Assembly: GCF_012349115.1 (NCBI RefSeq)
Contig: NZ_PQIG01000091.1
Location: forward strand, 1-64,000
Length of the DNA: 64,000 nucleotides
DNA from: Rhizobium ruizarguesonis
GTDB taxonomy: Bacteria; Pseudomonadota; Alphaproteobacteria; Rhizobiales; Rhizobiaceae
Direction of reading: 5' to 3'
In this document: positions 52,363 through 61,363 of the stretch, piece by piece
How the letters are laid out: every line of letters begins with the position of its first letter
Numbering within the stretch: position 1 is the first letter of the stretch
Position numbers and translations under genes: made by a program
Notes under the pieces: generated by a model
The model's database searches: none
Told to the model about the DNA's origin: nothing
Seen by the model: only the letters and a program-made list of their open reading frames with translations

Positions 52363-53790
52363 TTGCCCGTGCCCCGCCTCACGCCCATGATCCTTGCGGT
52401 CGCCCTGTTCATGGAACAGATGGATTCCACCGTGATCGCCACCAGCCTGCCGGCAATCGCCGCCGATATCGGTACCTCGCCGATCGCGCTGAAGCTTGCC
52501 GTCACGAGTTATCTCGTGGCGCTGGCGATCTTCATCCCGATCAGCGGCTGGATGTCCGATCGTTTCGGCGCGCGCAACATTTTCCGCATGGCGATCTTCG
52601 TTTTCATGATCGGCTCGATCGCCTGCGCCTTTTCCAACTCGATCACAGCCTTCGTCGTCTCGCGCCTGATTCAGGGCGCCGGCGGCTCGATGATGACGCC
52701 GGTCAGCCGCTTGCTGCTGGTCCGGGGAACACCGCGCCACGAACTCGTCGATGCCATGGCCTGGCTCACCATCCCCGCCCTGATCGGCCCGATCATGGGT
52801 CCGCCGATCGGCGGTTTCCTCACCACCTACCTCACCTGGCACTGGATCTTCTGGATCAACGTCCCGATCGGCGTGCTCGGCATCATCCTCGTCACCCGTT
52901 TCCTGCCGGCGGTCGAGCCGCGCAGTCCGCGGCCGATGGACTTCCCCGGCTTCTGCCTTTGCGGCATAGGCTTCTCCGGCTTCGTCTTCGGCCTGTCGGT
53001 GATCAGCCTGCCGGCCGTGCCCGTCATCTACGGTTATGCCACGGTTGCAATCGGCATCCTTGCCGGCCTCCTCTATCTCCTGCATGCCCGCCGCGCACCC
53101 AATCCGCTTCTCGACCCGAAGATGTTCCGTTACCCGATGTTCCGGGCGGCGATCCTCGGCGCCTCGAATTTCCGCATGGGGCTCGGCGCCCTGCCCTTCC
53201 TGATGCCATTGATGCTGCAGCTCGGCTTCGGCCTGACGCCGCTGCAATCGGGCTCGGTCACCTTCGTCAGCGCGCTCGGCTCCATGGGCTCGAAATTCGC
53301 CGCCTCGCGCACCTTCAAGGCGTTCGGCTTCCGCACCGTCATATCAATCACCACTTTGCTGGCGGCGATCTTCCTCGGCATCAACGGCCTTTTCACCGCC
53401 GAGACGCCGCTGTTCCTGATCATGGCCTGCCTGCTGATCGGCGGCCTGTTCCGCTCCATGGCTTTCTCGGGCGTCAACGCCATGGCCTTCGGCGATGTCG
53501 ACGACGCCGACAGCAGCCAGGCAACCGCGATCAATGCCGTTGCCCAGCGTATCTCCATGGCGATGGGTGTGGCGATCGCCGGCGGCATCCTCGAAATTTC
53601 GAGCAGCTTTCACGACGGCAGGCTGCTGGTCTCGGATTTCCACGTCGCCTTCTTCAGCGTCTCGGCGATTTCGGCGCTGGCCTGTATCACCTTCCTGCGC
53701 CTGCCGCGCGATGCCGGGGCGGAACTGACGGCGCGTGGCCGCAAGCGCCGGCACGCCGAGCCCGAAGAGGCCGTGGCGGAAAATAGCTGA
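52363..53790 (+). CDS. DHA2-family MFS exporter
   Basis: The 475-residue protein has about 14 hydrophobic segments and the DHA2 motifs: MEQMDSTVIATSLPAIAADIG in helix 1, the loop SGWMSDRFGARNIFRMAI and motif C in IGPIMGPPIGGFL. Such proteins export drugs or other toxic compounds. The start appears to be TTG 52363 or the GTG two codons later (52369); the upstream ATG (52331) is in another frame. It is divergent from bluB's riboswitch, so the two share a promoter region. Confidence 0.88.
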   Translation: MPVPRLTPMILAVALFMEQMDSTVIATSLPAIAADIGTSPIALKLAVTSYLVALAIFIPISGWMSDRFGARNIFRMAIFVFMIGSIACAFSNSITAFVVSRLIQGAGGSMMTPVSRLLLVRGTPRHELVDAMAWLTIPALIGPIMGPPIGGFLTTYLTWHWIFWINVPIGVLGIILVTRFLPAVEPRSPRPMDFPGFCLCGIGFSGFVFGLSVISLPAVPVIYGYATVAIGILAGLLYLLHARRAPNPLLDPKMFRYPMFRAAILGASNFRMGLGALPFLMPLMLQLGFGLTPLQSGSVTFVSALGSMGSKFAASRTFKAFGFRTVISITTLLAAIFLGINGLFTAETPLFLIMACLLIGGLFRSMAFSGVNAMAFGDVDDADSSQATAINAVAQRISMAMGVAIAGGILEISSSFHDGRLLVSDFHVAFFSVSAISALACITFLRLPRDAGAELTARGRKRRHAEPEEAVAENS

Positions 53791-54070
53791 TCGAGACAGA
53801 TCTGCCTGGCGCGATGGAAGCATTCCTCACCCGCCGGTTCGCAAGACTCGGCGCCGGCAGACGCCAGGGTGAAATGACCCGCGTGTACCCCAGCACCCCA
53901 TTCTACTTTATGATTTATTCACACATCAAATACACACTGCGTTTGCGCGTTTTGGGTCGCAATTCGGACATGGGCATGAGGGCTCGTGATGTGATCGTCA
54001 GCGTCGATGCCCGTATTGATACGCCAGTCGGAACATGTCCGACTGAGCCGCAATTCTAGGCCGCCGCGGA
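53791..54070. other. Region upstream of the chemoreceptor gene
   Basis: About 280 bp. TCGGACATG (53974-53982) and the inverted CGGAACATGTCCGAC (around 54030-54045) are near-matching motifs that could be a regulator site. No gene is seen. Confidence 0.35.
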
Positions 54071-55945
54071 ATGTTCCAATTTTTGAAGACGATGCCTCTG
54101 ACCGCCAAGCTGGCGGCGATTATCGTTGCCGTGAACCTCTGCGGCATTTCCGCTTTCGCCACCTATACCTGGATGTACGAAACCCGGGCGTTGATCGATG
54201 GCGCCAAGGCGAACTGGTCCAAGGATGCCGAGCAATTTGCATCTCTGGCAGCGGGCGGCGTGAAATGGGGGAAGGCGAACGCCGTTCGAGAGGCTTATTC
54301 GCTCTATCGCGACGACCCCTCGCTCGATCTCGTGCAGTTTGCCGCATTCAACGCTGAACCTGCCGCCGTCGATACCTGGGCGCGCGATGGCGTTAGTGGG
54401 TTGCCCGCACCAGCCGATCTGGCGAAGAGCCTCAGCGCGAAACCGGAAAAGACGACCATCGATGACGGTAGAATATCTGCCGGCGTCGTGACGATCATCG
54501 CGCCGCTCCCGCTGGATAAGTCGGGCAAGGCCACCGGTTACATCGTCACGAACTGGTCCGTCGAAAAAATCGCTTCCGAAGTCAGGCAGAAAGTTCTCAT
54601 TTCGCTGCTCACGCAGTCCGCGATCACCGCCATGGCCGTCGTTGCCTTCCTTCTCGCCATGCGCAGCCTGGTCGGCCGACCCATCAGGGTGATCAGCGAA
54701 CGAATCAGCGCGTTGCAGAAAGGCGATCTGGTCTCTCCCGTTACCTACAGGGAAAATGGCGACGAGATCGGCTTTCTGGCGCGTGCATTGGAAGTTTTCC
54801 GTCACGAGGCGATTGCGAAGGTCGAAAGAGAGCAGGCCGCTGCCGAGCAGAGTGCTTCGCTCGACGCAGAACGGGCGCGCAACGCATTGTTGACCGAAGA
54901 GGCCAGCAACACACAACGGCTGGTCATGAACGCTCTCGCAAATGCATTGGAAGGGCTCGCCGCCGGCGACTTCTCGATACACCTGGCCGATGTCGGTCCA
55001 GAATTCGATAAATTGCGTCAGGATTTCAACAACATGGTCGATGCGGTCGCGGCCGCTCTAACAGAGATCAAGACCGCCTCCGTGGCGGTTGAAACCGGCT
55101 CCAGCGAGCTGGCGACCTCCGCGGATCAACTCGCCAGGCGCACCGAGCAACAGGCAGCAGCATTGGAGCAGACCGCTGCGGCACTGGATGAGGTGACCAC
55201 CACGGTCAGAACATCGTCGCAACGGGCTGAAAATGCCGGGCAGTTGGTCGAGGAGACAAAGCGGAGCGCCCATGTCTCGGCGACGGTGGTGCGCGATGCG
55301 ATCGGCGCGATGGACCGGATTCAAACCTCGTCGAGCCAGATCGGCCGCATTATCGGCGTCATCGACGAAATCGCCTTCCAGACCAACCTGCTGGCGCTGA
55401 ACGCCGGTGTCGAGGCGGCGCGCGCCGGCGAGGCCGGCAAGGGTTTTGCGGTCGTTGCGCAGGAAGTGCGTGAACTCGCCCAGCGGTCGGCAAATGCCGC
55501 AAAGGAAATCAAGAACCTGATCAACGTATCCGGCCAGGAAGTTGCCGCGGGCGTCGGGCTGGTGAACGAAACCGGTGACGCCCTCCTGAAGATCGAGGAG
55601 CAGATCAACCGCATCAGCGATAGCATCGCTTCCATCGTCCAATCCTATCGCGAACAGGCGACGGGCCTGCAGGAAATCAACAGCGCGATCAACCAGATGG
55701 ATCAGACGACACAGCAGAACGCGGCAATGGTCGAGGAAACGAACGCCGCCTGCCACGAACTGCTGTCGCAGGGACGCCTTCTGCAGGACTCGGCCGGCAG
55801 GTTCGTCGTCGGCGCGTCTACCGCCAGCCAGCCCAAACCCGTTCAAGCCGCCCGCCAAGCTCGTCCCGAGCCCAGAGCCTTCGCGCAGCGTCATGCAGGA
55901 AACGCCGCCGTTGCCGCTGCTCCTGGTGCCTGGGAGGAGTTCTGA
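54071..55945 (+). CDS. Methyl-accepting chemotaxis protein
   Basis: The 624-residue chemoreceptor has an N-terminal membrane helix (about 11-32), a periplasmic sensor of roughly 140 residues, a second helix (about 176-198), a HAMP domain (about 199-250), a second HAMP-like segment (about 288-340) and a signalling domain with the conserved hairpin tip IDEIAFQTNLLALNAGVEAARAGEAGKGFAVVAQEVR (about 431-467). The C-terminus, GAWEEF, resembles the NWETF-type pentapeptide that tethers CheR and CheB. It is followed 60 bp later by a secreted sensor-like protein. Confidence 0.95.
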   Translation: MFQFLKTMPLTAKLAAIIVAVNLCGISAFATYTWMYETRALIDGAKANWSKDAEQFASLAAGGVKWGKANAVREAYSLYRDDPSLDLVQFAAFNAEPAAVDTWARDGVSGLPAPADLAKSLSAKPEKTTIDDGRISAGVVTIIAPLPLDKSGKATGYIVTNWSVEKIASEVRQKVLISLLTQSAITAMAVVAFLLAMRSLVGRPIRVISERISALQKGDLVSPVTYRENGDEIGFLARALEVFRHEAIAKVEREQAAAEQSASLDAERARNALLTEEASNTQRLVMNALANALEGLAAGDFSIHLADVGPEFDKLRQDFNNMVDAVAAALTEIKTASVAVETGSSELATSADQLARRTEQQAAALEQTAAALDEVTTTVRTSSQRAENAGQLVEETKRSAHVSATVVRDAIGAMDRIQTSSSQIGRIIGVIDEIAFQTNLLALNAGVEAARAGEAGKGFAVVAQEVRELAQRSANAAKEIKNLINVSGQEVAAGVGLVNETGDALLKIEEQINRISDSIASIVQSYREQATGLQEINSAINQMDQTTQQNAAMVEETNAACHELLSQGRLLQDSAGRFVVGASTASQPKPVQAARQARPEPRAFAQRHAGNAAVAAAPGAWEEF

Positions 55946-56005
55946 CGTCGTCTGCATCCGATAAGCCTTAGTTCTCAGCAACCTATAATCAGGAAGGAAA
56001 CGCTT

Positions 56006-56587
56006 ATGAAGAAAATCGTGCCCGCATTTCTTTTGGCCTGCACCGCATTTGCCATGCCCATGGGCGTATCCATGGCGCAAGATGCCAAGCTTGCCCCGAT
56101 CTCCGACTACGTGACGAGCGACGTCAAGCCCTGGCTCAACGACCCAGCCATCATCGAAGCTGTCAAGGCGCAGAACACTGCCAACGCCAATCTCAGCGCG
56201 GCTGATGTTGACGCCCTCGACAAGAAGTGGCGTGCCGAAGTCGATGGCTCCGACCACTCGATGATCGACGGCGTGCTCAACAATGCCCTGTCGAAATTCC
56301 TTCAGGGAAAGAAGGAGGCTTCCGGCGGCAAGATCACGGAAATCTTCGTCATGGATGCAAAGGGGCTGAATGTCGGTCAAAGCGACACCACATCCGACTA
56401 CTGGCAGGGCGACGAGGGCAAGTTCCAGAAGTCCTTCGGCGCCGGCAAGGACGCCGTCTTCGTCGATGAGATCGAAAAGGATGAATCGACCCAGACGCTG
56501 CAGTCGCAGGCAAGCGTCACGATTTCAGACGACAAGGGCACGCCGATCGGCGCCATCACCGTCGGTGTCAACGTCGACGCCCTCTGA
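56006..56587 (+). CDS. Secreted single-Cache-like sensor protein
   Basis: The 193-residue protein has a signal peptide (MKKIVPAFLLACTAFAMPMG, cleavage near SMA-QD) and one domain with the pattern of a PDC/Cache sensor: TEIFVMDAKGLNVGQSDTTSDYWQGDEGKFQKSF (about 111-144), then VFVDEIEKDESTQTLQSQASVTISDDKGTPIGAITVGVNV. In receptors this domain is membrane-tethered; here it is free in the periplasm. AGGAAGG precedes the ATG. It is next to a chemoreceptor and may bind a ligand for it. Confidence 0.75.
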   Translation: MKKIVPAFLLACTAFAMPMGVSMAQDAKLAPISDYVTSDVKPWLNDPAIIEAVKAQNTANANLSAADVDALDKKWRAEVDGSDHSMIDGVLNNALSKFLQGKKEASGGKITEIFVMDAKGLNVGQSDTTSDYWQGDEGKFQKSFGAGKDAVFVDEIEKDESTQTLQSQASVTISDDKGTPIGAITVGVNVDAL

Positions 56588-56671
56588 TATCAGGAACCGC
56601 GCTTAGTTCGTAAAGCAGTGCAAATGCATGGCGCCCAAAAGCATAGGCGATATGCATAAACAACGACTTGG

Positions 56672-56707
56672 AGCACGTCGCATAAGAGAGATCGAATGCG
56701 ACGTGCT
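56672..56707. repeat. Intergenic 12-bp palindrome
   Basis: AGCACGTCGCAT (56672-56683) / ATGCGACGTGCT (56696-56707), preceded by GCGCCCAAAAGCATAGG. It resembles repeated rhizobial elements. It lies between the sensor gene and the DAHP synthase leader. Confidence 0.6.
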
Positions 56708-56802
56708 TTGTGGGTCCCCGGGTGTATCTTCCACAAGAGCGCCCGATTTTCAGACAGAAAATTCTACGTGACAACGCCTCGGCGTGACGCTACATACGCG
56801 CC

Positions 56803-56877
56803 ATGTCGATCACATCAATCAACGCCTCGCGATTTTATTGGTACCGCTGCTCACAGCGGATGCGGGTCCATGCGTAA
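56803..56877 (+). CDS. Leader peptide for attenuation of DAHP synthase
   Basis: A 24-codon frame (MSITSINAS... ) contains four aromatic codons in a row, Phe-Tyr-Trp-Tyr (RFYWYR, 56833-56844), and ends TAA at 56875. It lies 90 bp before the DAHP synthase start and just upstream of a hairpin and a terminator. That is the structure of a classical leader peptide whose stalling signals lack of aromatic amino acids. No ribosome site is strong. Confidence 0.72.
   Translation: MSITSINASRFYWYRCSQRMRVHA
56844..56859 (+). promoter_or_regulatory. Pause hairpin and antiterminator element of the aromatic leader
   Basis: CCGCTG (56844-56849) pairs with CAGCGG (56854-56859) right after the FYWY codons. AGCGG (56855-56859) can instead pair with CCGCT (56908-56912), the left arm of the terminator. 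That gives the exclusive 1:2 and 2:3 structures of attenuation. Confidence 0.55.
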
Positions 56878-56905
56878 CTGAATTCGACGCGACGACAACC
56901 CGAAC

Positions 56906-56933
56906 AGCCGCTAGTCTACCTGGCGGCTTTTTT
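56906..56933 (+). terminator. Attenuator terminator before DAHP synthase
   Basis: AGCCGCTAG / CTGGCGGCT (56906-56914 with 56920-56928), one wobble pair, is followed by TTTTTT. It lies between the leader peptide and the gene, 33 bp before its ATG. Confidence 0.8.
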
Positions 56934-56966
56934 GTTCCGCCGGTATGACCAAACAGGAGCCATACC

Positions 56967-58028
56967 GTGTCTGATACCATTGACGATCTGCGTATCGTCG
57001 AAATCACCCCGCTGACCAAACCTGCCGATATCATCGCGGAAATTCACCGCAATGTTGCTGTCACCGACACCGTGACCAGCAACCGTGATGCGATCCATAA
57101 GATTCTCCAGGGCGAGGACGATCGCCTGATCGTCGTCATCGGCCCCTGCTCCATCCATGACCCCGTTGCCGCCAGGGAATATGCCGAACGGCTGGCGGAA
57201 CAGCGCCGCCGCTTCGCCGGTGATCTCGAGATCGTCATGCGCGTCTACTTCGAAAAGCCCCGCACGACCGTCGGCTGGAAGGGCCTCATCAACGATCCGC
57301 ATCTCGACGGCAGCTACCGCATCGAGGAAGGGTTGAGGATTGCGAGACGCCTGCTGCTCGATATCAATGCCATGGGTCTTCCGGCCGGCGTCGAATTCCT
57401 CGACACGATCACGCCGCAGTACATCGCCGACCTCGTCAGCTGGGGCGCGATCGGCGCGCGCACCACCGAAAGCCAGATCCATCGCCAGCTCGCCTCCGGC
57501 CTCTCCTGCCCGATCGGCTTCAAGAACGGCACCGATGGCGGCGTTCGCGTCGCGCTCGACGCCATCCTCGCCGCCTCGCAGCCGCATCACTTCCCGGCCG
57601 TGACCAAGGATGGACAGGCGGCAATTGCCTCGACGACAGGCAATGAGGATTGCCACATCATCCTGCGCGGCGGCAAACGGCCCAACTATGAAGCGGCCGA
57701 CGTCGAAGCGGTCACCGGTGAAGCCGTCAAGCTCGGCGTCGCCCCGCGCATCCTCATCGATGCCAGCCACGCCAACAGCGGCAAGGATCCGATGAACCAG
57801 CCGCTCGTCGTCAAATCCGTGGCCGCGCAGATCGCCGCCGGCAACAGCGACATCAAGGGCATGATGATCGAAAGCAACCTCGTCGCCGGCCGCCAGGACC
57901 TCGTTCCCGGCAAGCCGCTGGTCTACGGCCAGTCCATCACCGATGGCTGCATCGACTGGGATATGTCGGTCGCCGTGCTGGAAGACCTGGCGACATCCGC
58001 CCGCGAGCGGCGCCGGACCCGCGTTTAG
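56967..58028 (+). CDS. 3-deoxy-7-phosphoheptulonate synthase (type I, AroF/G/H)
   Basis: DAHP synthase joins phosphoenolpyruvate and erythrose 4-phosphate, the first step of the shikimate pathway. The 353-residue protein has LIVVIGPCSIHDPVAAREYA, FEKPRTTVGWKGLINDP and GARTTESQIHRQLASGLSCPIGFKNGTDGG, all type I signatures. The upstream leader and terminator point to attenuation by aromatic amino acids, which is a known mode for trp and phe genes. Its stop overlaps the opposite-strand PD40 gene by four bases. Confidence 0.94.
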   Translation: MSDTIDDLRIVEITPLTKPADIIAEIHRNVAVTDTVTSNRDAIHKILQGEDDRLIVVIGPCSIHDPVAAREYAERLAEQRRRFAGDLEIVMRVYFEKPRTTVGWKGLINDPHLDGSYRIEEGLRIARRLLLDINAMGLPAGVEFLDTITPQYIADLVSWGAIGARTTESQIHRQLASGLSCPIGFKNGTDGGVRVALDAILAASQPHHFPAVTKDGQAAIASTTGNEDCHIILRGGKRPNYEAADVEAVTGEAVKLGVAPRILIDASHANSGKDPMNQPLVVKSVAAQIAAGNSDIKGMMIESNLVAGRQDLVPGKPLVYGQSITDGCIDWDMSVAVLEDLATSARERRRTRV

Positions 58029-58852
58029 TCGGCCGGAAAATAGCGGACATAGGCGAATTCTTTGCCATCAGGAGACCAGCAGGGCACGTTGATCGTGCCC
58101 TGCCCTCCAAAGAGCTCGAACAGCGTCTTCAGATTGCCACCGTCCATGTCCATCAGCCGCAGCCGCACGTCGAGATCGCGCGGATGGTCGAACACCGAAG
58201 GGTCATAGGACAGGATCAGCACCTTGTCATTCGTAGGCGACGGATGGGCGAACCAATTGCCCTGATTGTCCGAGGTCACCTGCTCGAGCCCGGTGCCATC
58301 GGGATGGATGCGCCAGATCTGCATCAGCCCGGTGCGGCTGGAATTGAAATAGATCCATTGGCCGTCGGCGGAATAATCCGGTCCGTCATTGCGTCCCTCG
58401 CCATGCGTCAGCCGCGTTTCGGCGCCGCCATCGACGGAGATGGTGTAGATATCGAAGAGGTCGTCGCGGATGCCACAATAGGCAAGCTGGCGCCCGTCCG
58501 GCGACCAGCCATGCCAGTAGGATGGCAGGTTCTGGGTGATAAGCCGCGGCGTGCCGCCTTCGATCGGCAGGATATAGATCGCGGACTTGCCGAATTCGGT
58601 CTTGTCGGAGATGACAATCTCAGTCCCATCAGGCGAAATGCCGTGATCATTGTTGCAGTTGACGGCAAAGCCTGTATCGACCTTGACCACTTCGCCGCCA
58701 TCGAGCGGCAGGCGATAGAGCAGCCCGTCGCCGTTCAACAGAAGGTAGGAACCATCCGGCGAAAAGTTCGGGGCCTCCACCAGCCTGTCCGTCTGCCAGA
58801 CCTCGCCGGCCCTGCCCGTCCCGACATTGTAGATCTCAACCGAGCTGCGCAT
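58025..58852 (-). CDS. TolB-like PD40/WD40 beta-propeller protein
   Basis: The 275-residue protein has repeated propeller blades with the PD40 pattern SPDG (FSPDGSYLLLNGDG, ISPDGTEIVISD, WSPDGRQLAYCGIRDDLFDIYTISVDGGAETRLTHGEGRNDGPDYSADG, WSPDGKEFAYVRYFP). It resembles the C-terminal propeller of TolB but has no signal peptide and no N-terminal TolB domain, so it is likely cytoplasmic. Related proteins occur beside sugar catabolic genes. Function unknown. Confidence 0.78.
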   Translation of the reverse strand: MRSSVEIYNVGTGRAGEVWQTDRLVEAPNFSPDGSYLLLNGDGLLYRLPLDGGEVVKVDTGFAVNCNNDHGISPDGTEIVISDKTEFGKSAIYILPIEGGTPRLITQNLPSYWHGWSPDGRQLAYCGIRDDLFDIYTISVDGGAETRLTHGEGRNDGPDYSADGQWIYFNSSRTGLMQIWRIHPDGTGLEQVTSDNQGNWFAHPSPTNDKVLILSYDPSVFDHPRDLDVRLRLMDMDGGNLKTLFELFGGQGTINVPCWSPDGKEFAYVRYFPAD

Positions 58853-58869
58853 GTTTCCTCCCGAAAATC

Positions 58870-58920
58870 CTACTGCACCGCGCGTCTTTCAGACGCGTAA
58901 AGGACGCTGGAACACTTTGA
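58870..58920. repeat. Rhizobial GCGTC hairpin repeat (copy 3, inverted)
   Basis: CACCGCGCGTCTTTCAGACG then CGTAAAGGACGCTGGAACAC is the inverse of the element at 41148-41204; its hairpin is 58881-58897. It lies between the PD40 gene start and the nadE end. Confidence 0.65.
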
Positions 58921-58948
58921 ATTGCCGCCGTCAGCGATCTCGATTGCG

Positions 58949-60628
58949 TCAGCGATCCCTGAAGCGGTTGGTGATCGGATAACGCCGGTCGCGGCCAAAG
59001 TTCTTCTTGGTGATCTTAACACCCGGCGCCGATTGCCGGCGCTTGTATTCGGCGAGATAGAGCAGATGCTCGACCCGGTGGACGGTCGCCACGTCATGGC
59101 CGCGCGCGACGATCTCTTCGACCGCCATCTCCTTCTCGACAAGGCATTCGAGAATATCGTCGAGCACGGGATAGGGCGGCAGCGAATCCTGGTCCTTCTG
59201 GTCGGGACGCAGCTCGGCCGAGGGCGCCTTGTCGATGATATTCTGCGGGATCACCTCGCCGGAAGGTCCCAGCGCATCCGGCGGCACGTTTTCGTTACGC
59301 CAGCGGGAAATCGCATAGACCTGCATCTTGTACAGGTCCTTGATCGGATTGAATCCGCCGTTCATGTCGCCGTAGAGCGTGGCGTAGCCGACCGACATTT
59401 CCGACTTGTTGCCCGTCGTCACCACCATCGAGCCAAACTTGTTGGAGATCGCCATCAGAATGACGCCGCGCGCCCGGCTCTGCAGGTTCTCCTCGGTGAT
59501 GCCGCTATCCGTACCTTCGAAAAGGCTGGCGAGCGCGCTGCTGAAGCCCGTCACCGGCTGCTCGATCGGCACGATGTCGTAGCGGCAGCCGAGCGCCTTC
59601 GCACAGTCGGCCGCATCCTTCAGCGAATCCTCGGAGGTGTATCGATAGGGCAGCATGACGGTGCGCACCCGCTCCTCGCCGAGCGCATCGACCGCGATTG
59701 CTGCGCAGATCGCAGAATCGATGCCGCCGGAAAGGCCGAGCACCACTGTTTTGAAGCCGTTCTTGTTGACGTAGTCGCGGAAGCCGAGCAGGCAGGCGCG
59801 GTAATCGGCCTCCTCGCTTTCAGGGATATGCGCCATGGGCCCTTCGGCGCAGTGCCAGCCGCCTTCGCCGCGCTTCCATGTCGTCACCGCCAGCGCGGTT
59901 TCGAACTGGCTCATCTGGAACGCGAGCGACTTGTCGGCATTGAAGGCGAAGCTCGCCCCGTCGAAGACCAGTTCGTCCTGGCCGCCGAGCTGGGCGGCAT
60001 AGATCAGCGGCAGGCCGGTCTCGATCACCTGCTTTAGCACCACCTGGTGGCGGATATCGACCTTGTCGCGATAATAGGGCGAACCGTTCGGCGATAGCAG
60101 GATTTCAGCCCCGCTTTCGGCCAGCGTCTCGCAGACGCCGAGATCGCCCCAGATATCCTCGCAGATCGGAATGCCGATGCGCACGCCGCGGAAATTCACC
60201 GGCCCCGGCATGGCGCCCTGGTCGAAGACGCGCTTCTCGTCGAACTCGCCGTAATTCGGCAGGTCAATCTTGTCGCGCACCGCAATCACCTTGCCGCCGT
60301 CGAGCACGGCGACGGAATTGTAGCGACCGGTCTCGTCCTGCCGGGGAAAGCCGATGATGACGCCCGGCCCGCCATCGGCGGTGTCGGCCGCCAAGCTCTC
60401 GACCGCCTTCCAGCAGGTACGGATGAAGGCGGGCTTCAGCACCAGATCTTCAGGCGGATAGCCGGAGATGAAAAGCTCGGTCAGGACGAACAGATGCGCG
60501 CCCTCCCGTCCCGCGTCAATACGCGCCTCGCGCGCCTTGGCGAGATTGCCGGCGACATCGCCGACCGTCGGGTTGAGCTGGCCGATGGCGATGCGGAAAA
60601 TATCAGAAAGGGCGTTTTCCTGTGTCAT
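58949..60628 (-). CDS. nadE: Glutamine-dependent NAD+ synthetase
   Basis: NadE converts deamido-NAD to NAD, taking ammonia from glutamine. The 559-residue protein has an N-terminal nitrilase-fold glutaminase (about 10-270; catalytic Glu51, Lys120 and Cys156 in PICEDIW) and a C-terminal synthetase with the PP-loop SGGIDS (300-305) and the NAD-binding GNKSEMSVGYATLYGDMNGGFNPIKDLYK. Two-domain NadE is the form that uses glutamine. Start ATG 60628. Standalone gene. Confidence 0.96.
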   Translation of the reverse strand: MTQENALSDIFRIAIGQLNPTVGDVAGNLAKAREARIDAGREGAHLFVLTELFISGYPPEDLVLKPAFIRTCWKAVESLAADTADGGPGVIIGFPRQDETGRYNSVAVLDGGKVIAVRDKIDLPNYGEFDEKRVFDQGAMPGPVNFRGVRIGIPICEDIWGDLGVCETLAESGAEILLSPNGSPYYRDKVDIRHQVVLKQVIETGLPLIYAAQLGGQDELVFDGASFAFNADKSLAFQMSQFETALAVTTWKRGEGGWHCAEGPMAHIPESEEADYRACLLGFRDYVNKNGFKTVVLGLSGGIDSAICAAIAVDALGEERVRTVMLPYRYTSEDSLKDAADCAKALGCRYDIVPIEQPVTGFSSALASLFEGTDSGITEENLQSRARGVILMAISNKFGSMVVTTGNKSEMSVGYATLYGDMNGGFNPIKDLYKMQVYAISRWRNENVPPDALGPSGEVIPQNIIDKAPSAELRPDQKDQDSLPPYPVLDDILECLVEKEMAVEEIVARGHDVATVHRVEHLLYLAEYKRRQSAPGVKITKKNFGRDRRYPITNRFRDR

Positions 60629-60810
60629 GTCATTTATTTAGCCTGCACCTTTCGCGACCGCAACATGTTGGCGCCAAAAGCGACGCTTGGCGGTGACGAA
60701 ATATTTATGAACGGATTGCGCATCGCGCCGCGCGGCACCGATACGCATTGCAATTTACCGGCGGAGCGGAATACTGGCGCCGAAGTGATAACCGGCATCG
60801 GAAACAGGCC

Positions 60811-61341
60811 ATGTATAATCTTTCGAATTTCGTGCATCTTCATTTCGACAAGCCGGCCGATGAACTCGGCGACATCGAAAAGCGCGTGCTGGCGAAAACG
60901 CACGCGCGCAAGATCATCTCGACCGACGTCAATGCCGCCTTCTCGGCCGAGGCCTCCTTCGGCGAACGTGTCGCCGACAGCATCGCCCGCATCGGCGGCT
61001 CTTGGTCCTTCATCATCGCCTTCTTCGTTTTCCTCATCGCCTGGACTGTCATCAACACCATCATTCTGATGACCGGCGCCTTCGACCCCTATCCCTTCGT
61101 CTTCCTGAACCTGATCCTGTCGATGCTCGCCGCCATCCAGGCGCCGATCATCATGATGTCGCAGAACCGCCAGGCCGAACGCGACCGCTTTGAGGCCGCC
61201 AAGGATTACGAGGTCAATCTCAAGGCCGAGCTCGAAGTACTCTCCCTGCACCAGAAGATCGACATGCACGTACTGACCGAGTTGACGGGGCTGCGCGAGG
61301 ACGTGGCCCGCCTCAGCGCCGAACTTTCCGCCAGAAGCTGA
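60811..61341 (+). CDS. DUF1003 membrane protein
   Basis: The 176-residue protein has the DUF1003 motif FGERVADSIARIGGSWSFIIAFFVFLIAWTVINTIIL (about 50-85) and a second hydrophobic helix (FVFLNLILSMLAAIQAPIIMMSQNRQAERDR, about 95-125), followed by a helical cytoplasmic tail. ATG 60811 (MYNLSNFVHLHFDKP) is chosen although the frame is open from 60748. Function unknown. Divergent from nadE. Confidence 0.85.
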   Translation: MYNLSNFVHLHFDKPADELGDIEKRVLAKTHARKIISTDVNAAFSAEASFGERVADSIARIGGSWSFIIAFFVFLIAWTVINTIILMTGAFDPYPFVFLNLILSMLAAIQAPIIMMSQNRQAERDRFEAAKDYEVNLKAELEVLSLHQKIDMHVLTELTGLREDVARLSAELSARS

Positions 61342-61363
61342 GGCAGCGCTTATTGCGCGACGA

